Positions 37,955 through 46,579 are shown, counted from the stretch's first letter. The stretch is DNA of 64,000 nucleotides from Pseudonocardia sediminis (GCF_004217185.1 NZ_SHKL01000001.1:2912001-2976000); one strand, 5' to 3'. The notes: generated by a model from the sequence alone, not told the origin. Numbers and translations are program-made.

Positions 37955-38622
37955 GACCGCGCCCCGACCGCCGCGGGCTCGTCCGCGAGACGGACGCCGA
38001 TCATCGCGTCCCGGGTGACCAGCTCGGCGAGGCGTTCGGCGTCCCAGCCCTCGGTGCCGGCCGGGCGGCGGGGGACGACGAGGTAGCGGATCTCCGCGGT
38101 GGAGTCCCACACCCGGATGCGGGTGTCGTCGGGGAGCACGGTGCCGAAGTCGGCGAGCACGGCGCGGGGTTCGAAGACGGCGCGGGCCCGGTAGGCCGAG
38201 GACTTGTACCAGGCCGGCGGGATGCCCAGTACGGCCCACGGATAGCAGGAGCACAGCGTGCAGACGACGAGGTGGTGGGTGCCGGCGTCGTCGAACACCG
38301 CCACCATGTGCTCGCCCTGACGCCCGCCGAGGCCGAGCTCGGCGACCGCGGAGGTGGCGTCGGCGGCCAGACGTGCCGCGTAGTCCGGGTCGGTCCAGGC
38401 GCGGGCGACGACCCGGGCGCCGCCGTGCGGTCCGATCCGCGTCTCGTAGGCCTCGACGATCTCGTCGAGCGCCTCGCGCTGCACGTAACCCTTGTCGACC
38501 AGGATCGACTCCAGCGCCCGGACCCGGGCGTCCATCGGGCCGAGCTCGCTGTGGTCCGGGTGGTTGTGGTCCGGGTGCTCGTCCGGCACACCGGCGGACG
38601 GTTCGTGGTCGGCGTCGCGCAC
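37951..38622 (-). CDS. nthA: nitrile hydratase alpha subunit, cobalt type (set 2)
   Basis: A 223-residue alpha subunit with the CTLCSC claw at residues 121-126 (Co type). The body ([78 protein letters not shown]) is full length. Before it is a His/Asp-rich N-terminal extension (DEHPDHNHPDHSELG) of about 28 residues, which may capture metal. The GTG at 38622 is the first start that includes this extension; no clear Shine-Dalgarno box was found, and the ATG at residue 30 is an alternative. Gene order here is alpha-beta-accessory, the reverse of set 1 for the first two. Confidence 0.92.
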   Translation of the reverse strand: MRDADHEPSAGVPDEHPDHNHPDHSELGPMDARVRALESILVDKGYVQREALDEIVEAYETRIGPHGGARVVARAWTDPDYAARLAADATSAVAELGLGGRQGEHMVAVFDDAGTHHLVVCTLCSCYPWAVLGIPPAWYKSSAYRARAVFEPRAVLADFGTVLPDDTRIRVWDSTAEIRYLVVPRRPAGTEGWDAERLAELVTRDAMIGVRLADEPAAVGARS

Positions 38623-38760
38623 GGTGGGGACGCTACCGGCCGGACCGCCCGGTGGAACGCCGATTCTCCCAGGCGTACGGCTCCTGTGCGGTCGGCTTTC
38701 CTGGGCGTTCGGCGGGGACCGGGCCCGTCCGCGTCGACAGCGGGCGTTGTTCGCCGCACA

Positions 38761-38786
38761 CTGTTGATGCAATAACTAGGCAACAG
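38761..38786. promoter_or_regulatory. inverted repeat in the divergent nitrile hydratase 2 promoter region
   Basis: CTGTTG (38761-38766) / CAACAG (38781-38786), with an unusually AT-rich 14-base centre, in the 178-base gap between the set 2 alpha gene and the small CxC protein gene. It is a good operator candidate for either direction. Confidence 0.45.
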
Positions 38787-38800
38787 CAGATGAGGTGCGG

Positions 38801-38971
38801 ATGTCCCACGACGACGACTCGACCGGCCGCTGCGAGTGCGGATGGGAGCGGCACGCGCAGGCGTTCCGCTGGTTCCCCGAGATGGGCCCGCCGGTCCGCG
38901 CCCACGGGGACGAGGCCCGGCACCGCGACGACGTCGTCCCGCGCGCGACCCGGGTGACCGCCCGCGCCTGA
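38801..38971 (+). CDS. 56-residue protein with a C-E-C-G motif
   Basis: A short protein starting [30 protein letters not shown] and ending with a basic tail ([17 protein letters not shown]). The CEC pair plus nearby His residues could bind a metal. A TGAGGTG box lies 4-10 bases before the ATG. It is divergent from the set 2 nitrile hydratase operon and shares its promoter region, so it may be related to it. Family not recognised. Confidence 0.55.
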   Translation: MSHDDDSTGRCECGWERHAQAFRWFPEMGPPVRAHGDEARHRDDVVPRATRVTARA

Positions 38972-39068
38972 GGCCCCGTCCGCGCCCGGTACCCCGTTCG
39001 CGCCGGTACCGCTTTCGAGCGGGCACCCCGGCCGGTCGGTGTCCGGACCGGGTGGGTCTGATGGGGAC

Positions 39069-39488
39069 ATGGCGTACGCGGTGGCAGCGGTCGGGGTCGT
39101 GGTCGGCGACGACGGGCGGGTGCTGGTCGTCCAGCGCCGCGACAACGGCCGGTGGGAGCCGCCCGGCGGTCACCTGGAGACCGGTGAGACCCCGGCGCAG
39201 GCCGCCTGCCGCGAGGTCGAGGAGGAGACCGGCGTCCGGGTCGAGGCCGGGCCGCTGACCGGCGTCTACACCAACGTCGTCCGCGACATCGTGGTGATCG
39301 CGTTCCGCTGCCGCGCGGTCGGCGGTGCCCCGCACCCGACCGAGGAGTCGCAACGCGTGGAGTGGTGGACCCGCGACCGGGTGGTCGAGGCCATGCCGCC
39401 GGCGTTCGCGGTCCGCGTCACCGACGCCCTCGACGCCGCCCCGGCCCCCTCCCGCGCCCACGACGGCCACGACCTCCTGCCCGGATGA
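39069..39488 (+). CDS. Nudix hydrolase
   Basis: A 139-residue protein of the MutT type. The Nudix box G-x5-E-x7-R-E-V-x-E-E-x-G-V runs from Gly34 to Val56 ([20 protein letters not shown] inside it). The N-terminus [33 protein letters not shown] is typical. The substrate cannot be told. The second ATG of two close ones (39061 and 39069) is in frame with the conserved start. It ends 22 bases before a tandem repeat array. Confidence 0.88.
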   Translation: MAYAVAAVGVVVGDDGRVLVVQRRDNGRWEPPGGHLETGETPAQAACREVEEETGVRVEAGPLTGVYTNVVRDIVVIAFRCRAVGGAPHPTEESQRVEWWTRDRVVEAMPPAFAVRVTDALDAAPAPSRAHDGHDLLPG

Positions 39489-39510
39489 CCCCGGCGACGT
39501 CCCGCCCCGG

Positions 39511-39914
39511 CTGAACGAGAGCTCCGTTCGTGCGGCCCGGCTGGACGAGAGCTCCGTTCGTGCGGCCCGGCTGGACGAGAGCTCCGTTCGTGCGGCCCGG
39601 CTGGACGAGAGCTCCGCTCGTGCAGTCAAGTGGCTGAGCTGGCCCGGCCCGCGGCCCGCGATCTCGCTGGTCGAGAGCTCCGTTCGTGCGACCCGGCTGG
39701 ACGAGGGCTCCGTTCGTGCAGTCATGTGGCTGAGCTGGCCCGGCCCGTGGCCCGCGATCTCGCTGGTCGAGAGCTCCGTTCGTGCGACCTGGCTGGACCA
39801 GAGCTCCGCTCGTGCAGTCATGTGGCTCAGCGGGCCCGGCCCGTGGCCCGCGACCTTGCTGGGTGGGAGCTCCGTTCGTGCGACCTGGCTGGACCAGAGC
39901 TCCGTTCGTTCACC
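39511..39914. repeat. tandem repeat array: 30-bp units followed by 96-bp units
   Basis: Three 30-bp units start at 39511, 39541 and 39571. Then 96-bp units start at 39601, 39697 and 39793, and a partial copy at 39889. A core close to GAGAGCTCCGTTCGTGC occurs ten times, twice per 96-bp unit. Both periods are multiples of three, which keeps several frames open on both strands; I found no start and ribosome binding site to support a gene. It fills the gap between the Nudix and acs genes (39489-39992). Confidence 0.9.
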
Positions 39915-39992
39915 GGTCCGGTCCCGGTGCGTGAGCGCATTCACCGCGTTCCGGCTCGGGGTGTGCGCGCCGGCGATGGCAGGCTCGGTGCG

Positions 39993-41915
39993 GTGAGTAC
40001 GCCGGACGAGACGTTCCCCCCGCCCACCGAGCTGGCCGCGGCCGCGAACGTCGGAGCGGAGGCCTACGCCCGCGCCGCCGCGGATCCCGAGGCGTTCTGG
40101 TCCGAGCAGGCGAAGCGGCTGGAGTGGACGAAGGAACCGGCGCAGGGTTACGACGGCTCCGCGTTCCCGGACGTCACGTGGTTCGCCGACGGCACCCTCA
40201 ACGTCGCCCGCAACTGCGTGGACCGCCACGTCGAGGCAGGCGGCGGGGAGAAGGTCGCGCTGCACTTCGAGGGCGAGCCCGGTGACATCCGCACCGTCAC
40301 CTACGCCGACCTGCAGGCCGAGGTCTCGCGCTGCGCGCACGCGTTGACGGAGCTGGGCGTCGGCCGGGGCGACGTCGTGGTCGTCTACCTCCCGGTGCTG
40401 GTCGAGACGGTCGTGGTGATGCTGGCCTGCGCCCGGATCGGTGCCGTGCACTCGATGGTCTTCGGCGGGTTCTCGGCGAGCGCGCTGCGGTTCCGGGTGA
40501 CCGACGGCAGCGCGAAGCTGCTGGTCACCACGGACGGGCAGTACCGGCGCGGGAAGTCGGTGCCGGTCAAGCCGAACGCCGACGCCGCCGTCGACGGGGT
40601 CGAGTCGATCGAGCACGTCCTCGTCGTGCGCCGCACCGGCGACGACGTCGACTGGACCGACGGCCGCGACGTCTGGTGGCACGACGTCGTCGACCGCCAG
40701 CCGTCCGAGCACGCGGCGGAGGCGTTCGGGGCCGAGTCGCCGCTGATGCTCGTCTACACCTCGGGCACCACCGGCACGCCGAAGGGCCTGCTGCACACCA
40801 TGGGCGGCTACCTGACGCAGGCGTCGTGGACGGCGTGGGCGTGCTTCGACCACAAGCCCGACGACGTCTACTGGTGCACCGCCGACCTCGCCTGGGTCAC
40901 CGCGCACACCTACGAGGTCTACGGCCCGCTGTCCAACGGCGTCACGCAGGTGATCTATGAGGGCACCCCGGACTCGCCCGCGCCGGGCCGCCACTTCGAG
41001 ATCATCGAGCGCTACGGGGTGACGGTCTACTACACGGCACCCACGCTGGTCCGGACGTACATGAAGTGGGGCGAGGACGTCCCGGCCGCGCACGACCTGT
41101 CGTCGCTGCGGCTGCTCGGCTCGGTCGGCGAGGCGATCAACCCGGAGGCGTGGCGCTGGTTCCACCGCGTCATCGGCGGCGGCCGGTGCCCGATCGTCGA
41201 CACGTGGTGGCAGTCCGAGACCGGTGCCGCGGTCGTCGCGCCGCTGCCGGGCGCGACCACGCTGAAGCCCGGCTCGGCGACGCACGCGCTGCCCGGGCTC
41301 TCGGTGCGGGTCGTCGACGACCACGGCCGCGACTGCGACCCGGACGAGGGCGGCCTGCTGGTGATCGACCGTCCGTGGCCGGCGATGGCCCGCACGGTCT
41401 GGGGCGACCCGGAGCGTTTCCGGCGCAGCTACTTCGAGAAGTTCGCCGACCAGGGCTGGTACACCGCCGGCGACGGCGCCCGGATCGACGCCGACGGCTA
41501 CGTCTGGCTTCAGGGCCGCGTCGACGACGTGATGAACGTGTCCGGGCACCGCCTGAGCTCGATCGAGCTGGAGTCCGCGCTGGTCAGCCACCCGCGCGTG
41601 GCCGAGGCCGGCGTCGTCGGGGCCCCGGACGCGACGACCGGGCAGGCCGTCGTCGCGTTCGTGATCGCCGCGGGGGAGGCGACGCCGGGGGAGGACCTGA
41701 ACGCGGAGCTGCGCGCGCACGTCGGTCGCGAGCTGGGACCGGTGGCGCGTCCGCGGGAGGTGATCGTCGTCGAGGAGCTGCCCAAGACCCGCTCCGGCAA
41801 GATCATGCGCCGGCTGCTGCTGGACGTCACCGCCGGCCGCGAGCCGGGGGACACCACGTCCCTGGTGGACCCCGACGCGTTCACCCGCCTGGCGAGCGGC
41901 TTCCGCGACCGCTGA
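39993..41915 (+). CDS. acs: acetyl-CoA synthetase (AMP-forming)
   Basis: Activates acetate to acetyl-CoA. 640 residues, the usual length. It has the N-terminal AFWSEQAKRLEWTKEP, then TYADLQAEVSRCAHAL, ARIGAVHSMVFGGFSASALRFRV, the P-loop YTSGTTGTPKG, VIYEGTPDSP, DTWWQSETGA, WYTAGDGARIDADGYVWLQGRVDDVMNVSGHRL and the acetylatable lysine in PKTRSGKIMRR. The GTG at 39993 was chosen because the family N-terminus begins there; the frame continues upstream through the repeat array without coding character. Confidence 0.93.
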   Translation: MSTPDETFPPPTELAAAANVGAEAYARAAADPEAFWSEQAKRLEWTKEPAQGYDGSAFPDVTWFADGTLNVARNCVDRHVEAGGGEKVALHFEGEPGDIRTVTYADLQAEVSRCAHALTELGVGRGDVVVVYLPVLVETVVVMLACARIGAVHSMVFGGFSASALRFRVTDGSAKLLVTTDGQYRRGKSVPVKPNADAAVDGVESIEHVLVVRRTGDDVDWTDGRDVWWHDVVDRQPSEHAAEAFGAESPLMLVYTSGTTGTPKGLLHTMGGYLTQASWTAWACFDHKPDDVYWCTADLAWVTAHTYEVYGPLSNGVTQVIYEGTPDSPAPGRHFEIIERYGVTVYYTAPTLVRTYMKWGEDVPAAHDLSSLRLLGSVGEAINPEAWRWFHRVIGGGRCPIVDTWWQSETGAAVVAPLPGATTLKPGSATHALPGLSVRVVDDHGRDCDPDEGGLLVIDRPWPAMARTVWGDPERFRRSYFEKFADQGWYTAGDGARIDADGYVWLQGRVDDVMNVSGHRLSSIELESALVSHPRVAEAGVVGAPDATTGQAVVAFVIAAGEATPGEDLNAELRAHVGRELGPVARPREVIVVEELPKTRSGKIMRRLLLDVTAGREPGDTTSLVDPDAFTRLASGFRDR

Positions 41916-41960
41916 CCGGCGCGGCTCCGCACGGGCACCGCCATGACTTCGCACGCAGAA

Positions 41961-42000
41961 CGGTGCCCTCGCACGGGGAATGTCACGTGCGAGGGCACCG
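41961..42000. terminator. 15-bp perfect hairpin between convergent genes
   Basis: CGGTGCCCTCGCACG (41961-41975) / CGTGCGAGGGCACCG (41986-42000), 10-base loop. It lies between the 3' ends of acs and the ABM monooxygenase gene, so it can serve both directions. Confidence 0.75.
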
Positions 42001-42020
42001 GTTCGGCTGCGAGGTGGGGA

Positions 42021-42338
42021 TCAGGCGATCCGGCGGAGCTTCTGGATGACGAGCTCGCCGTCGAGCAGCTCGGGGATGAGCCCGACGAAGCGCTGCAGCG
42101 GCGGGGTCGCGAGGTGCTCGTCGAGGGCGGCCTCAGAGGTCCAGTTCTCGTAGAAGAAGAACACGCCGTCGTCGTCGGTGCCCTGGTTGAGGTCGTAGTT
42201 GACGCAACCCTTCTCGGCCCGGGTGGGCTCGATCAGCGCCTCCAGCTCGCGGCGCAGGTCGGCCTCCTTGCCGGGCTTCGCCTTCATCCGGGCGATCACG
42301 GTGAGCAGGTCGCGGTTGTCGTCGGTGGGGGTGGCCAT
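42021..42338 (-). CDS. antibiotic biosynthesis monooxygenase (ABM) domain protein
   Basis: A 105-residue dimeric ferredoxin-like protein: LTVIARMKAKPGKEADLRRELEALIEPTRAEKGCVNYDLNQ, then FFFYENWTSEAALDEHLATPPLQRF. Such proteins act as small quinol oxygenases or as unassigned house-keeping proteins. GGAGG stands 8 bases before the ATG at 42338. Confidence 0.88.
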   Translation of the reverse strand: MATPTDDNRDLLTVIARMKAKPGKEADLRRELEALIEPTRAEKGCVNYDLNQGTDDDGVFFFYENWTSEAALDEHLATPPLQRFVGLIPELLDGELVIQKLRRIA

Positions 42339-42431
42339 CGGTGGTCCTCCTGGTGCGGGGAAACGGATTGCGATCACTGGATACCACGGACCGGCTCCTG
42401 TGGCCGGGCTGCCGAGGCACGCGTCCGCCGG

Positions 42432-42437
42432 TAGGTT
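42432..42437 (+). promoter_or_regulatory. TAGGTT -10 hexamer of a probable leaderless promoter (DUF3500 gene)
   Basis: TAGGTT followed by 7 bases and the ATG at 42445; no Shine-Dalgarno box fits in between. Confidence 0.5.
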
Positions 42438-42444
42438 CGCCCGC

Positions 42445-43614
42445 ATGATCGAGACTCCGGACGGCGCCGGGACGACCGAGATCGCCACGGGCATGGCCGA
42501 GGCGGCGCGGGCGTGGCTGGAGAGCCTGGACGCCGAGCAGCGGAGCACCGCGACCGGGCACGCACCGGTCGCCGACGACCCGGACGGCGAGGGCCCCGAC
42601 GCCGAGCGCAGGCGCTGGTTCTACACCCCGACCGACCACGGCGGGCTGACCTTCCACGAGCAGCGCCCGCCGCAGCAGCGCGGCGCGATGAAGCTCGTCG
42701 CCTCCGGGCTGACGCGCGCCGCCTACGTCACGGTCTCCACGGTGATGGGGCTGGAGAACGTCCTCGACCACACCGAGGGCTTCGTGACGATGTTCGACCG
42801 CACCCGCGGCCGCGACCCGCACATGTACTACCTGCGGGTCTTCGGCGAGCCCGGCCCGACCGGGGCCTGGGGCTGGCGCTTCGGCGGGCATCATGTGTCG
42901 CTGAACTTCCTCGTCGTCGACGGCGTGGTCGTCTCCTCGACGCCGTGCTTCCTGGGCGCCGACCCGGCCACCTCGGACCTGCTCGGCGGGGTGTCGCTGC
43001 GCCCGCTCGGACAGGTCGAGGACCTCGCGCGCGATATCGTGCGCTCGTTGCCGGCCGACCTCGCGTCGCAGGCGGTGCTGCTGGACAAGGCGCCGCCGGA
43101 CCTGGAGGCCGCCAACCGGACCACGCCGAAGGCCGGTGACCGGCACATCCCGCTGGCCGGGATCTGGCGCGCCCCGTTCGCCGACCCCGTCGAGCAGGCC
43201 AAGCTGGACAAGATGAGCGACGGCATCGAGGAACGCGCCGGGCTCACCGAGGACGACCACCGGGCCGTCGAGCTGTCCGACGAGCCCAAGGGCGTCCCCG
43301 CCTCGGCGCTGGACGCCGGGCAGCGCGAGCAGCTGCGCCTGCTGCTGGGCACCTACCTGCAGCGTGTGCCCGAGGCGCTGTCACCGATCGGGCGCTACGC
43401 CGACGACGCCGCGCTGGACGCGGTGCACCTGGCCTGGGCCGGGCCGACCGAACCCGGTGCGCCGCACTACTACCGGGTGCAGGGCCCGCGGTTGCTGATC
43501 GAGTGGGACAACACCCAGCGCGAGGCGAACCACGCGCACTCGGTGTGGCGCGACCCCACCACCGACTTCGGCCTCGACGCCCTGACCCAGCACCGGGCCG
43601 CGCACCACAGCTGA
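42445..43614 (+). CDS. DUF3500 family protein
   Basis: A 389-residue soluble protein. The segments RRWFYTPTDHGGLTFHEQ, RDPHMYYLRVFGEPG, WGWRFGGHHVSLNFLVVDG, STPCFLGADPA and HYYRVQGPRLLIEWDNTQREANHAHSVWRDPTTDFG follow the DUF3500 pattern. The function is unknown. The many His and Asp in the middle and at the end suggest a metal site. It appears to be a monocistronic gene with a leaderless promoter. Confidence 0.85.
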   Translation: MIETPDGAGTTEIATGMAEAARAWLESLDAEQRSTATGHAPVADDPDGEGPDAERRRWFYTPTDHGGLTFHEQRPPQQRGAMKLVASGLTRAAYVTVSTVMGLENVLDHTEGFVTMFDRTRGRDPHMYYLRVFGEPGPTGAWGWRFGGHHVSLNFLVVDGVVVSSTPCFLGADPATSDLLGGVSLRPLGQVEDLARDIVRSLPADLASQAVLLDKAPPDLEAANRTTPKAGDRHIPLAGIWRAPFADPVEQAKLDKMSDGIEERAGLTEDDHRAVELSDEPKGVPASALDAGQREQLRLLLGTYLQRVPEALSPIGRYADDAALDAVHLAWAGPTEPGAPHYYRVQGPRLLIEWDNTQREANHAHSVWRDPTTDFGLDALTQHRAAHHS

Positions 43615-43640
43615 GCGGTCCGCCGGCGGGGCCGGCGCGG

Positions 43641-43682
43641 GGTGATCAGTGCGGGGTGATCAGTGCGGCGTGATCAGCGCGC
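43641..43682. repeat. three 14-bp direct repeats carrying TGATCA
   Basis: GGTGATCAGTGCGG-type units repeat at a 14-base period (TGATCA at 43643, 43657 and 43671), running into the stop codon of the kinase gene. The third copy is slightly diverged. Confidence 0.7.
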
Positions 43683-45245
43683 CGGGGTGGGCGTTGCCGC
43701 CGGACGGGCGGCGGACTCCGGCGACGACGCGGCCCGCTGCGCGCTGTTCTCGGACGGGGCGCCCTCCGGGGGAGCGGACGCCGGCGCGACGCCGGCCGCT
43801 GCGGGAGCGTTGCGCCGACCGGCCTCGGGTGTCGGCGCGTTGTTCCCGGTCCCGGACGGGCCCCGCTGCCCGGCACCGGACCGGGTACCGGGGCCCACCA
43901 CACCCGGCTGGGCGGGGTCGGGACCGGGGTCGGGCGTCGGGGCCGCGCTGCTGCTCGACGGTGCCCGGGTCGGGACCGGCGCGGCGGGCGCGCTGCTGCG
44001 CGGCTCCTCGCGTTCCGAGGTCACCGGTGCGCGGGTCGCCGTGCGGCGCGGTGTGCTGCTGCGCGACGACGTCGTCGGTGCCGGCTCCGCGGTGGTCGTC
44101 GTCGGCGGGGGCGTGACCGGTGCCGGAGCCGGGAGGGCGGACGTGGTCGCGGGGGCGGCGGGTGCGGCCGCGGGGGTGTCGCGGGAGGCCTGCCAGACCG
44201 CGGCCGTGGCACCGCCGGCGGCCAGGACGAGCACCCCGGCGACGGTGCCCAGCACGAGCCCCTTGCGCCGTCGTCGCGGGAGGGGACGGGCCGCCGTCGC
44301 CGGTGTGCGCTGCGGGCCGTGGTGCATGCGGGTGCGTTCGGTGGGGCCCGGGACGTGCGCGGTGCTGCCCGCGACCGTGTCGCCCGGGTCGCTCCACGCC
44401 ACGGTCGTGACGCCGGGCAGCCGCATCGCCTGGGTCGCGACGCCGTCGACGACGGCCCCGAGCCGGTCGGTGATCTCGTCGGTACCGGGCCGGCGCGCCG
44501 GGTCCTTGGCCAGCATCGCGACGATCAGGCCGGTGAGCGGCGGCGGTCCGGCCGGCTCGGTCACCGGCTCGGTGCGGATGCGGTCGACGTGCTCCGGGTC
44601 GTCCTCACCGGGCTCGCGCGGGAACGGCGCCTGCCCGGTCAGCGCGGCGTACAAAGTGGAGCCGAGGCCGTAGACGTCGCTGCGCTCGTCGATCGCGCGG
44701 GTGTCGCCGAGCGTCTCGGGTGCCGCGTGCGCCTGCGTGAACCCGGCCGCCGTGGCGGTGCAGTGGTCGCGCAGTACGGCCAGGCCGAAGTCGGCCAGGA
44801 CCGGCGCCCCGCTGGAGCGCAGCAGCACGTTCTGCGGGGTGACGTCGCCGTGCAGGACACCGGCGGCGTGCGCGTAGTGCAGTGCCCGGGCCAGCGTCAG
44901 CCCCAGATCGGCGACGCGGTCGGCGGGCAGCGGCCCGCGCACCGACACCAGGTCGGCCAGCGAGCCGTCGCAACGCTCGGAGATCAGGTACGGACGGCCG
45001 TCGGGGAGCACGCCGGCGTCGTAGACCGTGATGATGTTCGGGTACTGGTCGAGACGGCCCAGCGCCCGGCACTCGGCGCGGAACCGGTCGGCGGCCTGCT
45101 CGTCGTCGAGGCTGACCCGGAACACCTTCGCCGCGACCCACCGCTCCAGGTGGATCTGCCGGGCCAGGTAGACGTCGGCCAGCCCGCCCTGCCCGAGTGG
45201 CGAGAGATCGGCCAACCCGGGGAGCTCTGGGATCCCGGACGTCAC
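43674..45245 (-). CDS. membrane-anchored Ser/Thr protein kinase
   Basis: A 523-residue Pkn-like kinase. The kinase domain covers about residues 10-270: GQGGLADVYLAR loop, VAAKVF (ATP lysine), HGDVTPQNVLL (catalytic Asp; the usual HRD is HGD), DFGLAVL and APE (HAAPETLG). A single membrane segment lies near 330-350 (KGLVLGTVAGVLVLAAGGATAAVW). The extracytoplasmic part is about 170 residues of Pro, Thr, Ser and Ala without a PASTA or other sensor fold. The GTG start at 45245 gives the conserved N-terminus. Confidence 0.9.
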   Translation of the reverse strand: MTSGIPELPGLADLSPLGQGGLADVYLARQIHLERWVAAKVFRVSLDDEQAADRFRAECRALGRLDQYPNIITVYDAGVLPDGRPYLISERCDGSLADLVSVRGPLPADRVADLGLTLARALHYAHAAGVLHGDVTPQNVLLRSSGAPVLADFGLAVLRDHCTATAAGFTQAHAAPETLGDTRAIDERSDVYGLGSTLYAALTGQAPFPREPGEDDPEHVDRIRTEPVTEPAGPPPLTGLIVAMLAKDPARRPGTDEITDRLGAVVDGVATQAMRLPGVTTVAWSDPGDTVAGSTAHVPGPTERTRMHHGPQRTPATAARPLPRRRRKGLVLGTVAGVLVLAAGGATAAVWQASRDTPAAAPAAPATTSALPAPAPVTPPPTTTTAEPAPTTSSRSSTPRRTATRAPVTSEREEPRSSAPAAPVPTRAPSSSSAAPTPDPGPDPAQPGVVGPGTRSGAGQRGPSGTGNNAPTPEAGRRNAPAAAGVAPASAPPEGAPSENSAQRAASSPESAARPAATPTPAR

Positions 45246-45310
45246 CCGGAAAGCCTAACGGCCGGACCCACCAACTCCCCGTAGGTGAATCCGACCGTGT
45301 GTCGGGAAGG

Positions 45311-46561
45311 TCAGACCGCCGGTACCGGCTTGCGGCGGGCGAACTCGGGCGCCCGCTCCGGGCGGAACCCCACGCCGATCAGGTAGGCCGGGACGACCCG
45401 CGCCGCGGGGACGCGCCGCATCAGCTCGATCATCGGTGCGGGCGGGCCGTCGAGCCGTCCCTGCAGCGCCGGCACCGCGATCGCCTTGTGCATGAGCCGC
45501 TGCAGGCCCTGGACCAGGACCGTCGGCAGCAGCCGCCGGTTGCGGACCTGGGCGACGTCGCTCGTGGTCAGCGTCCCCTCGCGCAGCGGCCCGGCCAGCT
45601 GTGTCGCCGCGGCCACGGCGTCCTGCACGGCGAGGTTGATCCCGACGCCGCCGATCGGCGACATCGCGTGCGCGGCGTCGCCGATGCAGAGCAGGCCCTC
45701 GGTGTTCCAGCGGCGCAGCCGGTTGAGACGGACGTCGAGGTGCTTGACCTCGTCCATCGACGTGATCGCGTCCATCCGGTCGGCGAACTCCGGGACCAGC
45801 TCGGCGACGTCGGCGCGGAACGCCTCGAGCCCGCGGGCGCGCAGCTGCGCGTCGGTGCCCTTGCGGCCCAGGTAGGCGATCTGGAAGTAGCCCTCCCGCG
45901 GGATGACGACGGCGAAACGACCGTCGCCGATCCGCGGGGACAGCGCCGACGCGGTCTCGTGCGCGTGGCGGGGCAGGCGGAACCACCACGCGTCGATCGG
46001 CACGTCGTACTCGGTCACCGGCAGGCCCGACTCGGCACGGAGTACCGAACCCCGTCCGTCGCAGGCGACGGTGAGGTCGGCGTGCAGCTCGCCGGTGCCG
46101 CCGTCGGCGGTCCGGTAGCGCACGCCTGCGACGTGGCCGTGCTCGCGGACGACGCCCGTCACCTCGGTGTCCATCCGCAGGGTGAACGTCGGCTCGGCCC
46201 GTCCGGCGTCGGCGAGGAGGTCGAGCAGGTCCCACTGCGGGACCATCGCGATGTAGGGGTGCCGGACGTTCAAGCGGCGCAGCTGTGCCAGGTCGCCGAA
46301 CACCTGCATGGTCTGCCCGCTGTCGACCGGGAACGCGACCTCGGTCAGGCGGCTCTGCGGCAGCGCGTCGAACCGCTCGCCGAGGCCGAGGTCCTCGAGC
46401 AGGTCCAGCGTCGTCGGGTGCACGGTGTCGCCGCGGAAGTCCCGCAGGAAGTCCGAGTGCTTCTCCAGCACCGTCACCTCGACGCCGGCGCGGGCCAGCA
46501 GCAACCCCAGCATCATCCCGGCGGGTCCGCCGCCGACCACGCAGCAGGTCGTGTGCTCCAT
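45311..46561 (-). CDS. FAD-dependent aromatic monooxygenase (PHBH/UbiH-like)
   Basis: A 416-residue flavoprotein hydroxylase. It carries the GxGxxG motif VVGGGPAGMMLGLLLARAG, EKHSDFLRDFRGDTVHP, the DG motif VACDGRGSVLRAESG, and the GD motif LLCIGDAAHAMSPIGGVGINLAVQDAV. The substrate is unknown; the family often hydroxylates phenolics or polyketides. The ATG at 46561 is preferred because GGGGAG lies 9 bases upstream; upstream in-frame starts (46588, 46570) fall in or next to the operator palindrome. No regulator gene is adjacent. Confidence 0.9.
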   Translation of the reverse strand: MEHTTCCVVGGGPAGMMLGLLLARAGVEVTVLEKHSDFLRDFRGDTVHPTTLDLLEDLGLGERFDALPQSRLTEVAFPVDSGQTMQVFGDLAQLRRLNVRHPYIAMVPQWDLLDLLADAGRAEPTFTLRMDTEVTGVVREHGHVAGVRYRTADGGTGELHADLTVACDGRGSVLRAESGLPVTEYDVPIDAWWFRLPRHAHETASALSPRIGDGRFAVVIPREGYFQIAYLGRKGTDAQLRARGLEAFRADVAELVPEFADRMDAITSMDEVKHLDVRLNRLRRWNTEGLLCIGDAAHAMSPIGGVGINLAVQDAVAAATQLAGPLREGTLTTSDVAQVRNRRLLPTVLVQGLQRLMHKAIAVPALQGRLDGPPAPMIELMRRVPAARVVPAYLIGVGFRPERAPEFARRKPVPAV

Positions 46562-46579
46562 CTCCACCATCTCCCCGTT

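Noticed and set aside
37951..38622. Thiocyanate hydrolase instead of nitrile hydratase (set 2)
   Set aside because: The beta subunit is one full-length fused gene; thiocyanate hydrolase has it split into two subunits.
39325..39996. Open frame reading the tandem repeats as a repeat protein (ESSVRAARLD units)
   Set aside because: It has no ribosome binding site, begins inside the Nudix gene, and several frames are open only because the periods are multiples of three. Kept as a DNA repeat.
38001..41954. 1317-residue open frame on the minus strand across the repeat array and acs
   Set aside because: It is opposite to acs, the small CxC gene and the nitrile hydratase alpha gene in a shadow frame; the composition is Arg/Val/Gly-rich and no domain is seen.
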